From NCBI RefSeq assembly GCF_014195635.1, contig NZ_JACICC010000009.1:30844-94843 (forward strand): DNA of 64,000 bases, read 5' to 3'. This stretch comes from Pseudochelatococcus contaminans (lineage in GTDB: Bacteria > Pseudomonadota > Alphaproteobacteria > Rhizobiales > Beijerinckiaceae). Positions within the stretch are counted from its first letter, which is position 1. Every line of letters begins with the position of its first letter. The position numbers and the translations under genes were made by a program. The notes beneath the pieces were generated by a model. That model did no database searches and had not been told where the DNA came from. It saw only the letters and a program-made list of their open reading frames with translations. This document shows positions 26,782 to 36,340 of this stretch, piece after piece.

Positions 26782-27552
26782 TCAGTTGTTGCCGTTGCCG
26801 AACATTTGCGCGTTGCCGGGTTGGTAGCCCGATCCCGGCGTCAGGAAGCGTTCACGCTGGACGCGGCCCTGTTCGGCGGCGGTGGCGCGCTCTGCCTCGA
26901 TCAGTGCTTCCGACCGGCCATTGGCAGACATCAGCGCGATCAGGTCGGAAAGCTGCTGCGATTGCAGGGCGAGAAGCTGATTGCCGGCCTGCGTGGCTTG
27001 CAGCGCGCCGGTCGCGCCCTGGCTCTGGCCGACCAGTTCGGACATCTGCGTGCGGTTGGTGTCTATGTTGCCGACGACGCCGGCCTGCACGCGCATGGCG
27101 TCCTGCAAGCTGCCCACGGTGTTCTGCCAGCGCGAGCGGGCATCGGTGACGAGCTGCGTATCGGTGGCGGACAGGGAGATGCTGCCGTATTTCTGCTGAA
27201 ACGCCTGGTCGATGTTCTGCACGTCGAACGCGATGTTCTGCGCCTGGCTCAAAAGCTGCTGCGTGCGCTGGACGTTCTGCTGGAGCTGCTGAAGCGATGA
27301 ATATGGCAGGCTCGCCAGATTCTTCGCCTGATTGATGAGCATGGTCGCTTCGTTCTGAAGCGAGGTGATCTGGTTGTTGATCTGCTGAAGCGTGCGCGCG
27401 GCTGTCAGCACATTCTGCGCATAGTTGGACGGATCGAAGACCGTCCATTGCGCATGGGCCGGGCTTGTGAGGATGGGCGACAGCGCGAGCGGTGCGGCAA
27501 GCATGGTCGCAGCCATGAAAATGGCGCGCGAGCGGGAACGGCGAATGGTCAT
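26782..27552 (-). CDS. trbJ: TrbJ, VirB5-like conjugative pilus protein
   Basis: The protein has 256 residues. The signal peptide (AIFMAATMLAAPLALSPILTSPAHA) is cleaved to leave QWTVFDPSNYAQNVLTAARTLQQINNQ and long Gln-rich helices (LQQLQQNVQRTQQLLSQAQNI), typical of TrbJ/VirB5 minor pilus components. ATG 27552 overlaps the trbE stop in ATGA. The open frame to 27618 is rejected because it would run into trbE and precede the signal. Confidence 0.93.
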   Translation of the reverse strand: MTIRRSRSRAIFMAATMLAAPLALSPILTSPAHAQWTVFDPSNYAQNVLTAARTLQQINNQITSLQNEATMLINQAKNLASLPYSSLQQLQQNVQRTQQLLSQAQNIAFDVQNIDQAFQQKYGSISLSATDTQLVTDARSRWQNTVGSLQDAMRVQAGVVGNIDTNRTQMSELVGQSQGATGALQATQAGNQLLALQSQQLSDLIALMSANGRSEALIEAERATAAEQGRVQRERFLTPGSGYQPGNAQMFGNGNN

Positions 27553-30005
27553 GGTTGGGACTCCTTCTCGGTCTGTAGGATGAGATTGGTGAGGTCGGGG
27601 ATCAGGTCGGCCGCCCAATCGACGCCGCGCAGGCGCAACCAGGCGGCGAGGAAGCCTTCGCGGCCATGCTCGGCGATCAGTCCGGCGATGCGTTTGTGGT
27701 CGGATTTCGCGGACGCGGTGCAGAGCGCGAGGCCGACTTCGGACAGGCCAAGCTCGAACAGGCGATTGCCCCTGCGGCTCTGGCAGTAGTAGTCCCGCTT
27801 GGGCGTGGCCCGCGCGAGGATTTCGATCTGCCGGTCATTGAGGCCGAAGCGCCGATAGATGGCCGTGATCTGCGGTTCGATGGCGCGTTCGTTCGGGAGA
27901 AGCAGCCGCGTCGGGCAGCTTTCGATAATGGCGGGCGCGATGTTGCTGCCATCGATGTCCGATAGCGACTGCGTAGCGAAGATGACGGAAGCGTTTTTCT
28001 TGCGTAGCGTCTTCAGCCATTCGCGGAGCTGGCTGGCGAAGCCTTCATCGTCCAACGCCAGCCAGCCCTCGTCGATGATGAGCAGGGTCGGCCGTCCATC
28101 GAGCCGGTCGCCGATGCGATGGAACAGATAGGCGAGCACGGCCGGGGCCGCGCCGGTCCCGACCAGCCCCTCGATCTCGAACGCCTGCACCGAAGCCGAA
28201 CCGAGATGCTCGGCTTCTGCGTCGAGCAACCGTCCGTAAGCGCCGCCGATGCAGTAAGGGCGCAATGCCTGTTTCAGATCGTTGGATTGAAGGAGGACCG
28301 TGAAGCCGGTGATGGTGCGCTCGCCGACCGGAGCGGTGCTAAGCGATGTCAGCGCCGTCCAGATATATTCCTTGGTTTCGGGTGTGATCGGGACACCTTC
28401 ACGACCGAGAATGGCGGCGATCCAGTCGGCGGCCCAGGCGCGTTCATAGGTATCGTCGATCCGGGCGAGCGGCTGGAGCGAGACGGACGCCTCGTCCCCT
28501 TCCGTCAGGCCACCGCCAAGGTCGTGCCAGTCGCCCCCCATGGCGAGCGATGCGACCCGGATGCTGCCACCGAAGTCGAAGGCGAATACCTGCGCTTGCT
28601 CATAGCGACGGAACTGCAAGGCCATGAGCGCCAGCAGCACGGACTTGCCCGCGCCGGTCGGGCCGACGACGAGGGTGTGGCCGACATCGCCGACATGAAG
28701 GGAAAACCGGAACGGGGTCGAGCCTTCGGTCTTGCCGAAGAACAGCGGGGGCGCGCTGAAATGCTCATCCCGTTCCGGCCCCGCCCACACCGCCGAAAGC
28801 GGGATCATATGGGCGAGGTTGAGCGTCGATATGGGCGGCTGGCGGACATTCGCATAGGCATGTCCGGGGATCGAACCGAGCCAGGCATCGACGGCGTTGA
28901 CGGTTTCAGGCATCGCGGTGAAGTCGCGGCCCTGAATGATCTTTTCCGCGAGGCGGAGCTTCTCGTCGGCAATGCGCGGATCGGCATCCCAGACGGTGAT
29001 GGTGGCCGTGACATAGGCGATCCCCGCCATGTCCGCGCCCAGCTCCTGCAAGGCCATGTCGGCGTCGAGCGCCTTGTTCGCAGCGTCGGTGTCCACGAGC
29101 GCGGATTGCTCGTTGGTCATCACCTCTTTCAGAATCGCCGCGATGCTCTTGCGCTTGGCGAACCACTGACGGCGGATGCGAGTCAGCAGCCGGGTTGCAT
29201 CGGTCTTGTCGAGCAGGATCGCTCGCGTGCTCCAGCGATACGGGAACGGCAGCCGGTTCATCTCGTCGAGCAGGCCGGGCGTCGTCGCGGTCGGAAAGCC
29301 GATGATGGTCAGGACGCGCAGATGCTGGTCGCCAAGGCGCGGCTCCAGGCCGCCGGTCAGCGGCTGATCAGCGAGCAGCGCATCGAGGTGCATCGGCACC
29401 TCGGGCACGCGCACACGATGCCGGTTGGTCGAGATGGTCGAATGGAGATAGGTCAGCGTGCCGGCGTCATCGAGCCAGCGGCATTCCGGCATGAAGCCAT
29501 CGAGCAACGCCAGAACGCGGTCGGTGCGGTCGATGAAGCCGCGCAGCAATTCCCATGGGTCCACTCCGGATTGCTCGCGGCCCTCGTAGAGCCAGGCCTC
29601 AGTGCGGGCGGCGTCCTCGGCGGGAGGCAGCCAGAGGAAGGTCAGGAAATAGCCGGACACGAAATGCGTCCCGGCTTCCTCGAAACCGGCCTTGCGCTCG
29701 GCGTCGAGCAGCGCGGATGCGGCTTCGGGAAATTGACTGTCGGGATAGGTCGCGGCTTCGCTGCGCTGTGCCTCCACGAAAAGGCTCCAGCCCGACCCGA
29801 GACGGCGGACGGCGTTGTTGATGCGTCCTGCGACCGCGACCAGCTCGGCAGCGACGGCGGAATCCAGATCGGGACCGCGGAACTTCGCCGTCCTCTGGAA
29901 ACTTCCATCCTTGTTCAGCACGACGCCGGAGCCGACAAGTGCGGCCCAGGGCAGGAAATCCGCGAGGCGGCTGGATGTGCGGCGGTATTCGGCGAGATTC
30001 ATCAT
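27549..30005 (-). CDS. trbE: TrbE, VirB4-like T4SS ATPase
   Basis: The protein has 818 residues. The N-terminus is MNLAEYRRTSSRLADFLPWA; Walker A is GPTGAGKSVLLALMALQFRR near residue 450; Walker B is PTLLIIDEGWLALDDEGF near 645. This is the largest energising ATPase of the mating-pair system and helps pilus biogenesis. ATG 30005 is favoured because GGAGG lies five bases before it; the frame is open to 30356 across trbD. Confidence 0.95.
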   Translation of the reverse strand: MMNLAEYRRTSSRLADFLPWAALVGSGVVLNKDGSFQRTAKFRGPDLDSAVAAELVAVAGRINNAVRRLGSGWSLFVEAQRSEAATYPDSQFPEAASALLDAERKAGFEEAGTHFVSGYFLTFLWLPPAEDAARTEAWLYEGREQSGVDPWELLRGFIDRTDRVLALLDGFMPECRWLDDAGTLTYLHSTISTNRHRVRVPEVPMHLDALLADQPLTGGLEPRLGDQHLRVLTIIGFPTATTPGLLDEMNRLPFPYRWSTRAILLDKTDATRLLTRIRRQWFAKRKSIAAILKEVMTNEQSALVDTDAANKALDADMALQELGADMAGIAYVTATITVWDADPRIADEKLRLAEKIIQGRDFTAMPETVNAVDAWLGSIPGHAYANVRQPPISTLNLAHMIPLSAVWAGPERDEHFSAPPLFFGKTEGSTPFRFSLHVGDVGHTLVVGPTGAGKSVLLALMALQFRRYEQAQVFAFDFGGSIRVASLAMGGDWHDLGGGLTEGDEASVSLQPLARIDDTYERAWAADWIAAILGREGVPITPETKEYIWTALTSLSTAPVGERTITGFTVLLQSNDLKQALRPYCIGGAYGRLLDAEAEHLGSASVQAFEIEGLVGTGAAPAVLAYLFHRIGDRLDGRPTLLIIDEGWLALDDEGFASQLREWLKTLRKKNASVIFATQSLSDIDGSNIAPAIIESCPTRLLLPNERAIEPQITAIYRRFGLNDRQIEILARATPKRDYYCQSRRGNRLFELGLSEVGLALCTASAKSDHKRIAGLIAEHGREGFLAAWLRLRGVDWAADLIPDLTNLILQTEKESQP

Positions 30006-30016
30006 GTGCGCCTCCG

Positions 30017-30298
30017 TCAGACCGACAGATGACCGGGGATGCGCAGATGCCTGCGGCCCACCTCGACAAAAAGCGGGTCGCGCTTGGCCATCCACACGGC
30101 GGCGAAGTGGCCGACGACCCAGATGGCGAGTCCGACCAGCCAGAGACGCAGGCCGAGACCCACGGCCCCGGCCAGCGTTCCGTTCAGGATGGCGATGGAG
30201 CGCGGAGCGCCGCCGAGCAGGATATGCTCGGTCAGCGCCCTGTGGACCGGGACGGAAAATCCCGGCACCGCGTCGAGTTGTTCGAGGCCGCCCGCCAT
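30017..30298 (-). CDS. trbD: TrbD, VirB3-like T4SS protein
   Basis: The protein has 93 residues: an N-terminal motif VPGFSVPVHRALTEHILLGGAPRSIAILNGTL and a double hydrophobic stretch (AGAVGLGLRLWLVGLAIWVVGHFAAVW). This is the VirB3-type inner-membrane protein that works with TrbE; in some elements the two are fused. ATG 30298 overlaps the trbC stop in ATGA. The end is 11 bases before trbE. Confidence 0.92.
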   Translation of the reverse strand: MAGGLEQLDAVPGFSVPVHRALTEHILLGGAPRSIAILNGTLAGAVGLGLRLWLVGLAIWVVGHFAAVWMAKRDPLFVEVGRRHLRIPGHLSV

Positions 30299-30630
30299 CA
30301 GACGAGCGCCCCGCCGCCGAACGAGAAGAACGACAGGAAGAACGAGCTGGCGGCAAAGGCGATGGACAGGCCGAACACGATCTGGATCAGGCGGCGGAAA
30401 CCGCCCGACGTATCCCCAAAAGCCAGCGCGAGGCCCGTCGCGATGATGACGATCACGGCGATGATCTTGGCGACCGGCCCCTCGATCGACTGAAGGATGC
30501 TCTGAAGCGGAGCCTCCCACGGCATCGACGAGCCGGAAGCATGGGCCGCCGGGGCGAGCATCAGGCTGATGGAAACGGTGGCGGCTGCGGTCGCCATGGT
30601 GCGGCAGCCGCGCGAAAGCGTGCGGATCAT
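30298..30630 (-). CDS. trbC: TrbC, conjugative pilin
   Basis: The protein has 110 residues. A long signal (MATAAATVSISLMLAPAAHA) is followed by SGSSMPWEAPLQSILQSIEGPVAKIIAVIVII and a second hydrophobic segment (IVFGLSIAFAASSFFLSFFSF). This is the VirB2/TrbC pilin layout. In RP4 the pilin is cyclised by TraF, and a TraF gene is present at 61888-62433. ATGA overlap with trbB. Confidence 0.92.
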   Translation of the reverse strand: MIRTLSRGCRTMATAAATVSISLMLAPAAHASGSSMPWEAPLQSILQSIEGPVAKIIAVIVIIATGLALAFGDTSGGFRRLIQIVFGLSIAFAASSFFLSFFSFGGGALV

Positions 30631-31619
30631 GAAGAGTCTCCTTTTGGGTTGGTTGCCGAAGTGATGGGATGCGTGATGCGGTAGTCGCCGTCCGGTCCCA
30701 GCCCCTCGACGCGGGCGAGTTCGGCCAGCCGGCGCGCGGAACCGCGCCCGGAAAGGACGGCAACAAGGTCGATAGTCTCGGCGATCAGCGCGCGCGGGAC
30801 GGTGACAACAGCCTCTTGAATGAGCTGTTCGAGGCGGCGCAGCGCACCGATGCCCGTGCCGGCATGGATGGTGCCGATGCCGCCGGGGTGCCCCGTGCCC
30901 CATGCTTTCAGAAGGTCGAGAGCTTCGGAGCCGCGCACCTCGCCGATGGGGATGCGGTCGGGGCGCAGGCGCAGCGAGGAGCGCACCAGATCGGAAAGCG
31001 TCGCCACGCCGTCCTTGGTCCGCATGGCGACGAGGTTGGGCGCGGCGCATTGCAGTTCGCGCGTGTCCTCGATGATGACGACGCGATCCTGCGTCTTCGC
31101 CACCTCCGCGAGCAGCGCATTGGTCAGCGTGGTCTTGCCGGTGCTGGTGCCGCCCGCGACGAGGATGTTTGCGCGGGAGGAAACTGCCGCGCGTAACGTC
31201 GCGGCCTGATCGGCGGACATGATGCCCGCCACCACGTAATCGTCGAGCGTGAACACCGCGACGGCGGGCTTGCGGATGGCGAAGGCGGGTGCGGCGACGA
31301 CCGGCGGCAACAAGCCTTCAAACCGCTCGCCGGTTTCGGGTAGTTCCGCCGACACGCGCGGGGATCGGGCGTGGACCTCCGCGCCGACATGGTGCGCGAC
31401 CAACCGGACGATACGCTCGCCATCGGCGGCGGACAGCATCTCGCCGGTATCGGCCAAACCTTCGGACAGCCGGTCGATCCAGATGCGACCGTCCGGGTTC
31501 AGCATCACCTCGATGACGGCGGGGTCTTCGAGAAACCGGGCGATGGACGCGCCGAGCGCCGTGCGCAGCATCCGCGCGCCACGCGCTATCGCCTCCGGTT
31601 TCTGATGATGTGCAGTCAT
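30627..31619 (-). CDS. trbB: TrbB, VirB11-like T4SS ATPase
   Basis: The protein has 330 residues. Walker [19 protein letters not shown] is near residue 155, an Asp box [11 protein letters not shown] near 185 and a His box ([15 protein letters not shown]) near 255. These hexameric traffic ATPases switch the machine between pilus making and DNA transfer. It is the first gene of the trb operon. A conserved 22-bp element lies 115 bases upstream. Confidence 0.95.
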   Translation of the reverse strand: MTAHHQKPEAIARGARMLRTALGASIARFLEDPAVIEVMLNPDGRIWIDRLSEGLADTGEMLSAADGERIVRLVAHHVGAEVHARSPRVSAELPETGERFEGLLPPVVAAPAFAIRKPAVAVFTLDDYVVAGIMSADQAATLRAAVSSRANILVAGGTSTGKTTLTNALLAEVAKTQDRVVIIEDTRELQCAAPNLVAMRTKDGVATLSDLVRSSLRLRPDRIPIGEVRGSEALDLLKAWGTGHPGGIGTIHAGTGIGALRRLEQLIQEAVVTVPRALIAETIDLVAVLSGRGSARRLAELARVEGLGPDGDYRITHPITSATNPKGDSS

Positions 31620-31734
31620 GTCGGCCCCGATTTCTCGCGGGGCGCGACAGACGGTCCCCGCATCGGGTCGATTAAGAAAGCCCGAAATTGGGCTGCTTCA
31701 ACAACTATCTAAGCGAAAGCGGTGATCGGCGGCC

Positions 31735-31756
31735 ATCGGCGGCAAATAGGATGGGT
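31735..31756. promoter_or_regulatory. Shared 22-bp element, copy upstream of trbB
   Basis: The core CGGCGGCAAATAGGATGGGT (31737-31756) differs by one base from 34321-34340 upstream of traG, and the two bases before it (AT) also match. It lies 115 bases before the trbB start, in the same relative orientation to the gene as the second copy. The gap 31620-31763 holds no gene. A common regulator binding site or core promoter is likely. Confidence 0.55.
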
Positions 31757-31763
31757 TGAAAAT

Positions 31764-32225
31764 CTAAGCGTGGTCGTCATCAGCCTCGGGCTCACCTTCC
31801 GTTAGACTGTCATGAAGCGAATCCATGTCGCGCGACAACTCTTTCAGGAACCTATCGCCGGTCGCTAGCCTGCGGCCGAGATTCTGCATGAAGCCCTCGA
31901 ACCGCTCGTTGCCCTTGATCCGTGCGGACTGTTTGGCGCTATCCGGCAATGGCGGGGTCATCGTCAGCCAGAAGTGAACGAACAAGGAGAGGGTCTCGCC
32001 GAGCACGGCGAGATCTTCGTCCAGCGTGCCGATCTGCCGGCCGATCTTGTCGAGGCGGCGCGACATGGCCGCTTCCAGCCGATCCGATGTGTCGCCCGAC
32101 AGGAAGGATGCGACCGCCGCCTCGACGATAGCGGACTTCGAGACCTGCCGGCGCAGCGATAGCGCCTCGACCTGTTTGAGCAGTTCCGGGTCGAAATAGA
32201 CATTCATGCGGGTGCGGGCTGTCAT
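31764..32225 (-). CDS. Ribbon-helix-helix (CopG-like) protein between traG and trbB
   Basis: The protein has 153 residues. The N-terminus TARTRMNVYFDPELLKQVEALSLRRQVSKSAIVEAAVASFL is a CopG-type ribbon-helix-helix. A long helical C-terminus follows (RRLDKIGRQIGTLDEDLAVLGETLSLFVHFWL). Such genes are regularly found downstream of traG in Tn4371-like elements and are presumed regulators or relaxosome accessories. It starts ten bases after the traG stop, so it is in the traG transcript. Confidence 0.8.
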   Translation of the reverse strand: MTARTRMNVYFDPELLKQVEALSLRRQVSKSAIVEAAVASFLSGDTSDRLEAAMSRRLDKIGRQIGTLDEDLAVLGETLSLFVHFWLTMTPPLPDSAKQSARIKGNERFEGFMQNLGRRLATGDRFLKELSRDMDSLHDSLTEGEPEADDDHA

Positions 32226-32235
32226 GGGCGGCCTC

Positions 32236-34221
32236 TCAAAGCTCTATGCCGTCATCGGGGTTCATCGACGCTTGCCGGGCGATCATTCGCATCCGCGAGC
32301 GCAGCGCGCGGGCCTTGGCCGCGTCCACGTCCGGCTCGTCGTCCAGAATGTCGAACTCCTGGGCGGGCATTGGTGGCGGCGGGATGATCTCCTCATGCTC
32401 GGGCAATTCCGGCTCGCGGCGGATGCCGGCATTGTCGGGATCGCCCTCGGCGTCACGGGCAGCGGTCGAAGCTGGCCTGTCCGCCGAGACGATGACGCGG
32501 CTCGTCCAGTCGTCCGTTGCCGGCTTCGCCGCTGGTGCGGATGGCAACTCGGGCGGCGGCAGGATGCGCTCCTGCAATCGCACGTCCTCGAAATAGCGGG
32601 CCTTCTTCGCCCGGATCGGTGGCGTTCCCGCGACCATCACGATTTCGTCGGCGGGCGGGAGTTGCATGATCTCGCCGGGAGTCATTAGCGGCCGCGCCGT
32701 CTCCTGCCGCGATACCATCAGATGCCCGAGCCAGGGCGCGAGGCGATGGCCGGCATAGTTGGTGGAGTCGCGCATCTCGGTTGCTGTGCCGAGCGAGTCC
32801 GACACGCGCTTGGCGGTGCGCTCGTCGTTCGTGGCGAAGGCGACGCGCACATGGCAGTTGTCGAGAATGCTGTTGTTCGGCCCATAGGCGCGCTCGATCT
32901 GGTTGAGCGATTGGGCGATCAGGAAGGACTTGAGGCCGTAGCCAGCCATGAAGGCCAATGCCGATTCAAAGAAATCGAGCCTGCCCAATGCCGGAAACTC
33001 GTCCAGCATCATGAGCAGGCGATGCCGCTTGCCGGATAGCGTCAGCTCCTCGGTCAGCCTGCGGCCGATCTGGTTGAGGATCAGGCGGATCAGCGGTTTC
33101 GTCCGGTTGATGTCGGACGGCGGAACGACGAAATAGAGCGTCACCGGCTTCCGGCTGCCGACCAGATCGGCAATGCGCCAGTCGCAGCGGTCCGTGACGC
33201 GCGCCACGACCGGATCGCGGTAGAGGCCGAGGAACGACATGGCGGTGGACAGCACGCCCGATCGTTCGTTCTCGCTCTTGTTCAGCAGTTCGCGCGCCGA
33301 CGAGGCGATGACAGGATGAACGCCGGCTTCGCCCAAATGCGTCGTGTCCATCATCGCGCGCAAGGTCGCTTCGACCGGACGGCGGGGATCGGACAAGAAG
33401 TTGGCGACGCCCGACAGGGTCTTGTCCTGCTCGGCATAGAGAACGTGCAGGATCGCGCCGACAAGCAGGCTGTGACTGGTCTTTTCCCAATGGTTACGCT
33501 TGTCGAGGCTGCCTTCGGGATCGACCAGAATATCCGCGATATTCTGCACGTCGCGGACTTCCCATTCGCCCTGCCGCACCTCCAGCAACGGGTTATAGGC
33601 GGATGATCTGGTATTGGTCGGATCGAACAGCAGGACGCGCCCGTGCTTCGCGCGGAAGCCGGCTGTCAGGGTCCAGTTCTCGCCCTTGATGTCGTGAACG
33701 ATGCAGCTTCCCGGCCAGGTCAGCAGCGTAGGCACCACGAGGCCGACGCCCTTGCCGCTGCGGGTCGGTGCAAAGCAAAGGACATGCTCGGGACCGTCAT
33801 GGCGCAGATAGTCGTGGGTATAACGGCCGAGCAGGACGCCATCGGGGCCGAGCAAGCCGGCCGCACGGATTTCCCTATCTTCCGCCCATCGAGCCGAACC
33901 GTAGGTGGCGACATTGCGGGCCTCCCGCGCCCGGATGATCGACATGAGGATGGCGGCGGCAATGGCGAGGATACCGCCGGACGTGGCGATGGCCGCGCCC
34001 TCCATGAAGATCGTGGGCGCATAGGCGTCAAAGGAGAACCACCACCAGAAGAAGGCGGGCGGATGGTAGAACGGCCAACCGGCCAGATCGAACCAGGGGC
34101 TTCCGAGTTGGGGCTGGAAGCCGAGCCGGAACGCCACCCATTGCGTCGCCGCCCAGGTCATCACCAGAACAATGATGAAGACGACGGCAATCTGCCCCCA
34201 GAGTATTCGGCCTCCACGCAT
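32236..34221 (-). CDS. traG: TraG, VirD4-like coupling protein
   Basis: The protein has 661 residues. Two N-terminal membrane segments (IAVVFIIVLVMTWAATQWVAF; TSGGILAIAAAILMSII) anchor it. Walker A is APTRSGKGVGLVVPTLL, Walker B LLMMLDEFPALGRLDFFE, followed by AGYGLKSFLIAQSLNQIE. The coupling protein hands the relaxase-DNA complex to the Trb channel. ATG 34221 has GGAG five bases upstream; the frame is open to 34239. The C-terminus is acidic and Pro-rich, often variable in this family. Confidence 0.95.
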   Translation of the reverse strand: MRGGRILWGQIAVVFIIVLVMTWAATQWVAFRLGFQPQLGSPWFDLAGWPFYHPPAFFWWWFSFDAYAPTIFMEGAAIATSGGILAIAAAILMSIIRAREARNVATYGSARWAEDREIRAAGLLGPDGVLLGRYTHDYLRHDGPEHVLCFAPTRSGKGVGLVVPTLLTWPGSCIVHDIKGENWTLTAGFRAKHGRVLLFDPTNTRSSAYNPLLEVRQGEWEVRDVQNIADILVDPEGSLDKRNHWEKTSHSLLVGAILHVLYAEQDKTLSGVANFLSDPRRPVEATLRAMMDTTHLGEAGVHPVIASSARELLNKSENERSGVLSTAMSFLGLYRDPVVARVTDRCDWRIADLVGSRKPVTLYFVVPPSDINRTKPLIRLILNQIGRRLTEELTLSGKRHRLLMMLDEFPALGRLDFFESALAFMAGYGLKSFLIAQSLNQIERAYGPNNSILDNCHVRVAFATNDERTAKRVSDSLGTATEMRDSTNYAGHRLAPWLGHLMVSRQETARPLMTPGEIMQLPPADEIVMVAGTPPIRAKKARYFEDVRLQERILPPPELPSAPAAKPATDDWTSRVIVSADRPASTAARDAEGDPDNAGIRREPELPEHEEIIPPPPMPAQEFDILDDEPDVDAAKARALRSRMRMIARQASMNPDDGIEL

Positions 34222-34318
34222 ACAGGCTCCAATCGGCAAGAGAGACGGAGCCGATCAGAGAATAGGTGTTTCCGCGAGAGGCAACAGCAAAGGTTCGGAC
34301 GTAGGGCTACGGGATACG

Positions 34319-34340
34319 ATCGGCGGCAAATAGGACGGGT
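34319..34340. promoter_or_regulatory. Shared 22-bp element, copy upstream of traG
   Basis: CGGCGGCAAATAGGACGGGT (34321-34340), preceded by AT, matches the copy upstream of trbB except for one C/T change. It lies about 98 bases before the traG start and 36 bases from the stop of the LysR gene. The conserved position before both transfer operons suggests coordinated control. Confidence 0.55.
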
Positions 34341-34375
34341 GAGAGCGGCACTATTTCAGCACTGTGCGTCCCGAT

Positions 34376-35275
34376 CTATCGCGAATCGGATTTTGGATGC
34401 GAGCGGCCCATTTTCGTCGCCAGGGCGAGAAGGTTCGACAGCAGGGGATCGCGATTTCGCGGCGACCAGACCGCCGAGAACGGGATGGTTTCAGGCTCGT
34501 CAAGGATCGGCAGAAAAACGACATTTGCCATAGCGGCAGCGGTGCTTTCCTTGACGAAAAGCGAAATGCCATGCCCTGCGGCAATCATCGACATCAGCGT
34601 GCTGCGCTCGACATCAACGCGCTGGATTGCTGGTGTCAGCCGTTTTCCTGCCGAACGGGCAACGATCAGATCATGCACCTGCGGGCCGGTGCCATTATGG
34701 CGAACGAGGAAGGTTTCCTCTGCGAGCTGCCGCCATTCGAGATTCTGCTGCGCAGCCAATGCGTGTCGTGCTGGCAGCGCCACCATCAGGCGGTCATGCC
34801 AGATCACGCGACAATTGAGGTCGGGGATTTCGTAGTTTCCGGCCATGAAAGCGGCATCCAGTTGGCCTTCGCGAACCATGAGCTGGGTGTCGCGTGCCGT
34901 GCCTTCGGTAATACTGGGGCGGACACCCGGATGCTCGGTCTGGAAGCTTTCCAACAGGCGGTTAAGGAAACAGCCCGGCGTGATGGCATGAACGCCGATC
35001 CGAATCTCGCCATCCTCGCCCCGTGACTGCATTCCGGCCGTCTGAATTGCCCTGTCCAGAATGCCCATGGCATCATGAACCTGATCGACGAAGCGGCGTC
35101 CGGCTTCGGTAAGGCGGACGCCGCGCGTATTGCGGTCGAAGAGGGTGATGCCCAGGTCTTCCTCCAGCGCTTTGATCCGTGTGCTGACGCTCGACTGACT
35201 GGTGCCGAGCGCCAGAGCGGCGCGATGGAAGCTGAGATATTCCGCGACAGCGAGCGTCTGGACCAGAGCGATCAT
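34376..35275 (-). CDS. LysR-family regulator next to traG
   Basis: The protein has 299 residues. The N-terminal helix-turn-helix is LVQTLAVAEYLSFHRAALALGTSQSSVSTRIKALEEDLGITLFDR, followed by an effector-binding domain. ATG 35275 is preferred over the frame to 35344 because it gives the standard LysR N-terminus. It is co-directional with qor to its right and with traG to its left. It might regulate the transfer genes or the two oxidoreductase genes upstream. Confidence 0.88.
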   Translation of the reverse strand: MIALVQTLAVAEYLSFHRAALALGTSQSSVSTRIKALEEDLGITLFDRNTRGVRLTEAGRRFVDQVHDAMGILDRAIQTAGMQSRGEDGEIRIGVHAITPGCFLNRLLESFQTEHPGVRPSITEGTARDTQLMVREGQLDAAFMAGNYEIPDLNCRVIWHDRLMVALPARHALAAQQNLEWRQLAEETFLVRHNGTGPQVHDLIVARSAGKRLTPAIQRVDVERSTLMSMIAAGHGISLFVKESTAAAMANVVFLPILDEPETIPFSAVWSPRNRDPLLSNLLALATKMGRSHPKSDSR

Positions 35276-35353
35276 CGGGATGCGACCGCCGGGAATCGCG
35301 ATCACCCCTTCTGCACCATGACTATTGCCCCGCCTCCTGCGCATTCCGTTGCC

Positions 35354-36340
35354 CTACGGAATCAGCAAGAGGCTTCCGGTTGTGCGGCCAGCCTCCAGAT
35401 TCGATTGGGCTTGCGCCGCATCGCTCAATGGATACTCGCGGCCAATTTCTGCGGAGACGCCCTTCTGCATCACGTCGAGCAAGGCTTCGGCCGCCTGGTG
35501 ATAGGACGGTAGATCGGCGGCATATGCCATCACACTCGGCCGGGCGAGCGATAGCGAACGGATGGGGCCGATTTCCTCGACAGCGAGCAACGGAATAGGC
35601 CCGGCCGCCTGACCAATGCTTGCGACCGTGCCGAAGCGCCGGGTGCAGGCCAAGCTTTTGAGCAGCGTATCACCGCCGATGCCGTCGATAGTATAGTCCA
35701 CGCCGATGCCGTGGGTAAGCGATCCGACCTCCGATACCAGATCGGCATCACGTCCGACGATAACGTGATCCGCACCATAGCCTCGCGCGATGTCGGCCTT
35801 TGTGGCCGATCCCGCCGTGCCGATAACGGTCGCTCCGAGGTGCTTCCCCCAACGCACGAGAATCGAACCCAGGCCGCCCGCGGCCCCGTGGATTAGCAAG
35901 GTCGTTCCCGGTTTAACCGCGTAGGTGCGCGTCAACAGCATATGGGCCGTCAGCCCTTTGAGCATCGACGCGGCCGCGCTGCGAAACTCAATTCCATCCG
36001 GTAGCTTGATGAGCCGCGAAACCGGCAAAGACCGCGCCGTTGTATAGGCACCGGCCGGCGCACCCGCATAGGCTACACGATCCCCGATAGAAAAGCCGGA
36101 AACGTCATCGCCAAGGGCTTCGACTACACCGGCACCCTCAACACCGAGAATGGCAGGTAGAGAGAGCGGGTAAAGACCAGTCCGGTGATAGATGTCGATA
36201 AAATTTACCCCAATAGCGAGGTGGCGGACGCGAACCATGCCGGAGACAGGTTGCTCCGATGGAAGCTGCGCGACTTCAAGGTTCTCAACGCCACCGATGC
36301 CGATCATGCGCACGATAGTCTTCTGTTCGGAGGGGTTCAT
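35354..36340 (-). CDS. Zinc-independent NADPH:quinone oxidoreductase (MDR family)
   Basis: The protein has 328 residues. The quinone oxidoreductase pattern is clear: GVNFIDIYHRTGLYPLSLPAILGVEGAGVVEALG near the N-terminus, MLKGLTAHMLL in the middle and a Rossmann motif LLIHGAAGGLGSILVRWGKHLGA. No structural zinc Cys cluster is present. These enzymes reduce quinones or alkenals with NADPH. The ATG overlaps the stop of the aldo-keto reductase gene by four bases. Confidence 0.9.
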   Translation of the reverse strand: MNPSEQKTIVRMIGIGGVENLEVAQLPSEQPVSGMVRVRHLAIGVNFIDIYHRTGLYPLSLPAILGVEGAGVVEALGDDVSGFSIGDRVAYAGAPAGAYTTARSLPVSRLIKLPDGIEFRSAAASMLKGLTAHMLLTRTYAVKPGTTLLIHGAAGGLGSILVRWGKHLGATVIGTAGSATKADIARGYGADHVIVGRDADLVSEVGSLTHGIGVDYTIDGIGGDTLLKSLACTRRFGTVASIGQAAGPIPLLAVEEIGPIRSLSLARPSVMAYAADLPSYHQAAEALLDVMQKGVSAEIGREYPLSDAAQAQSNLEAGRTTGSLLLIP

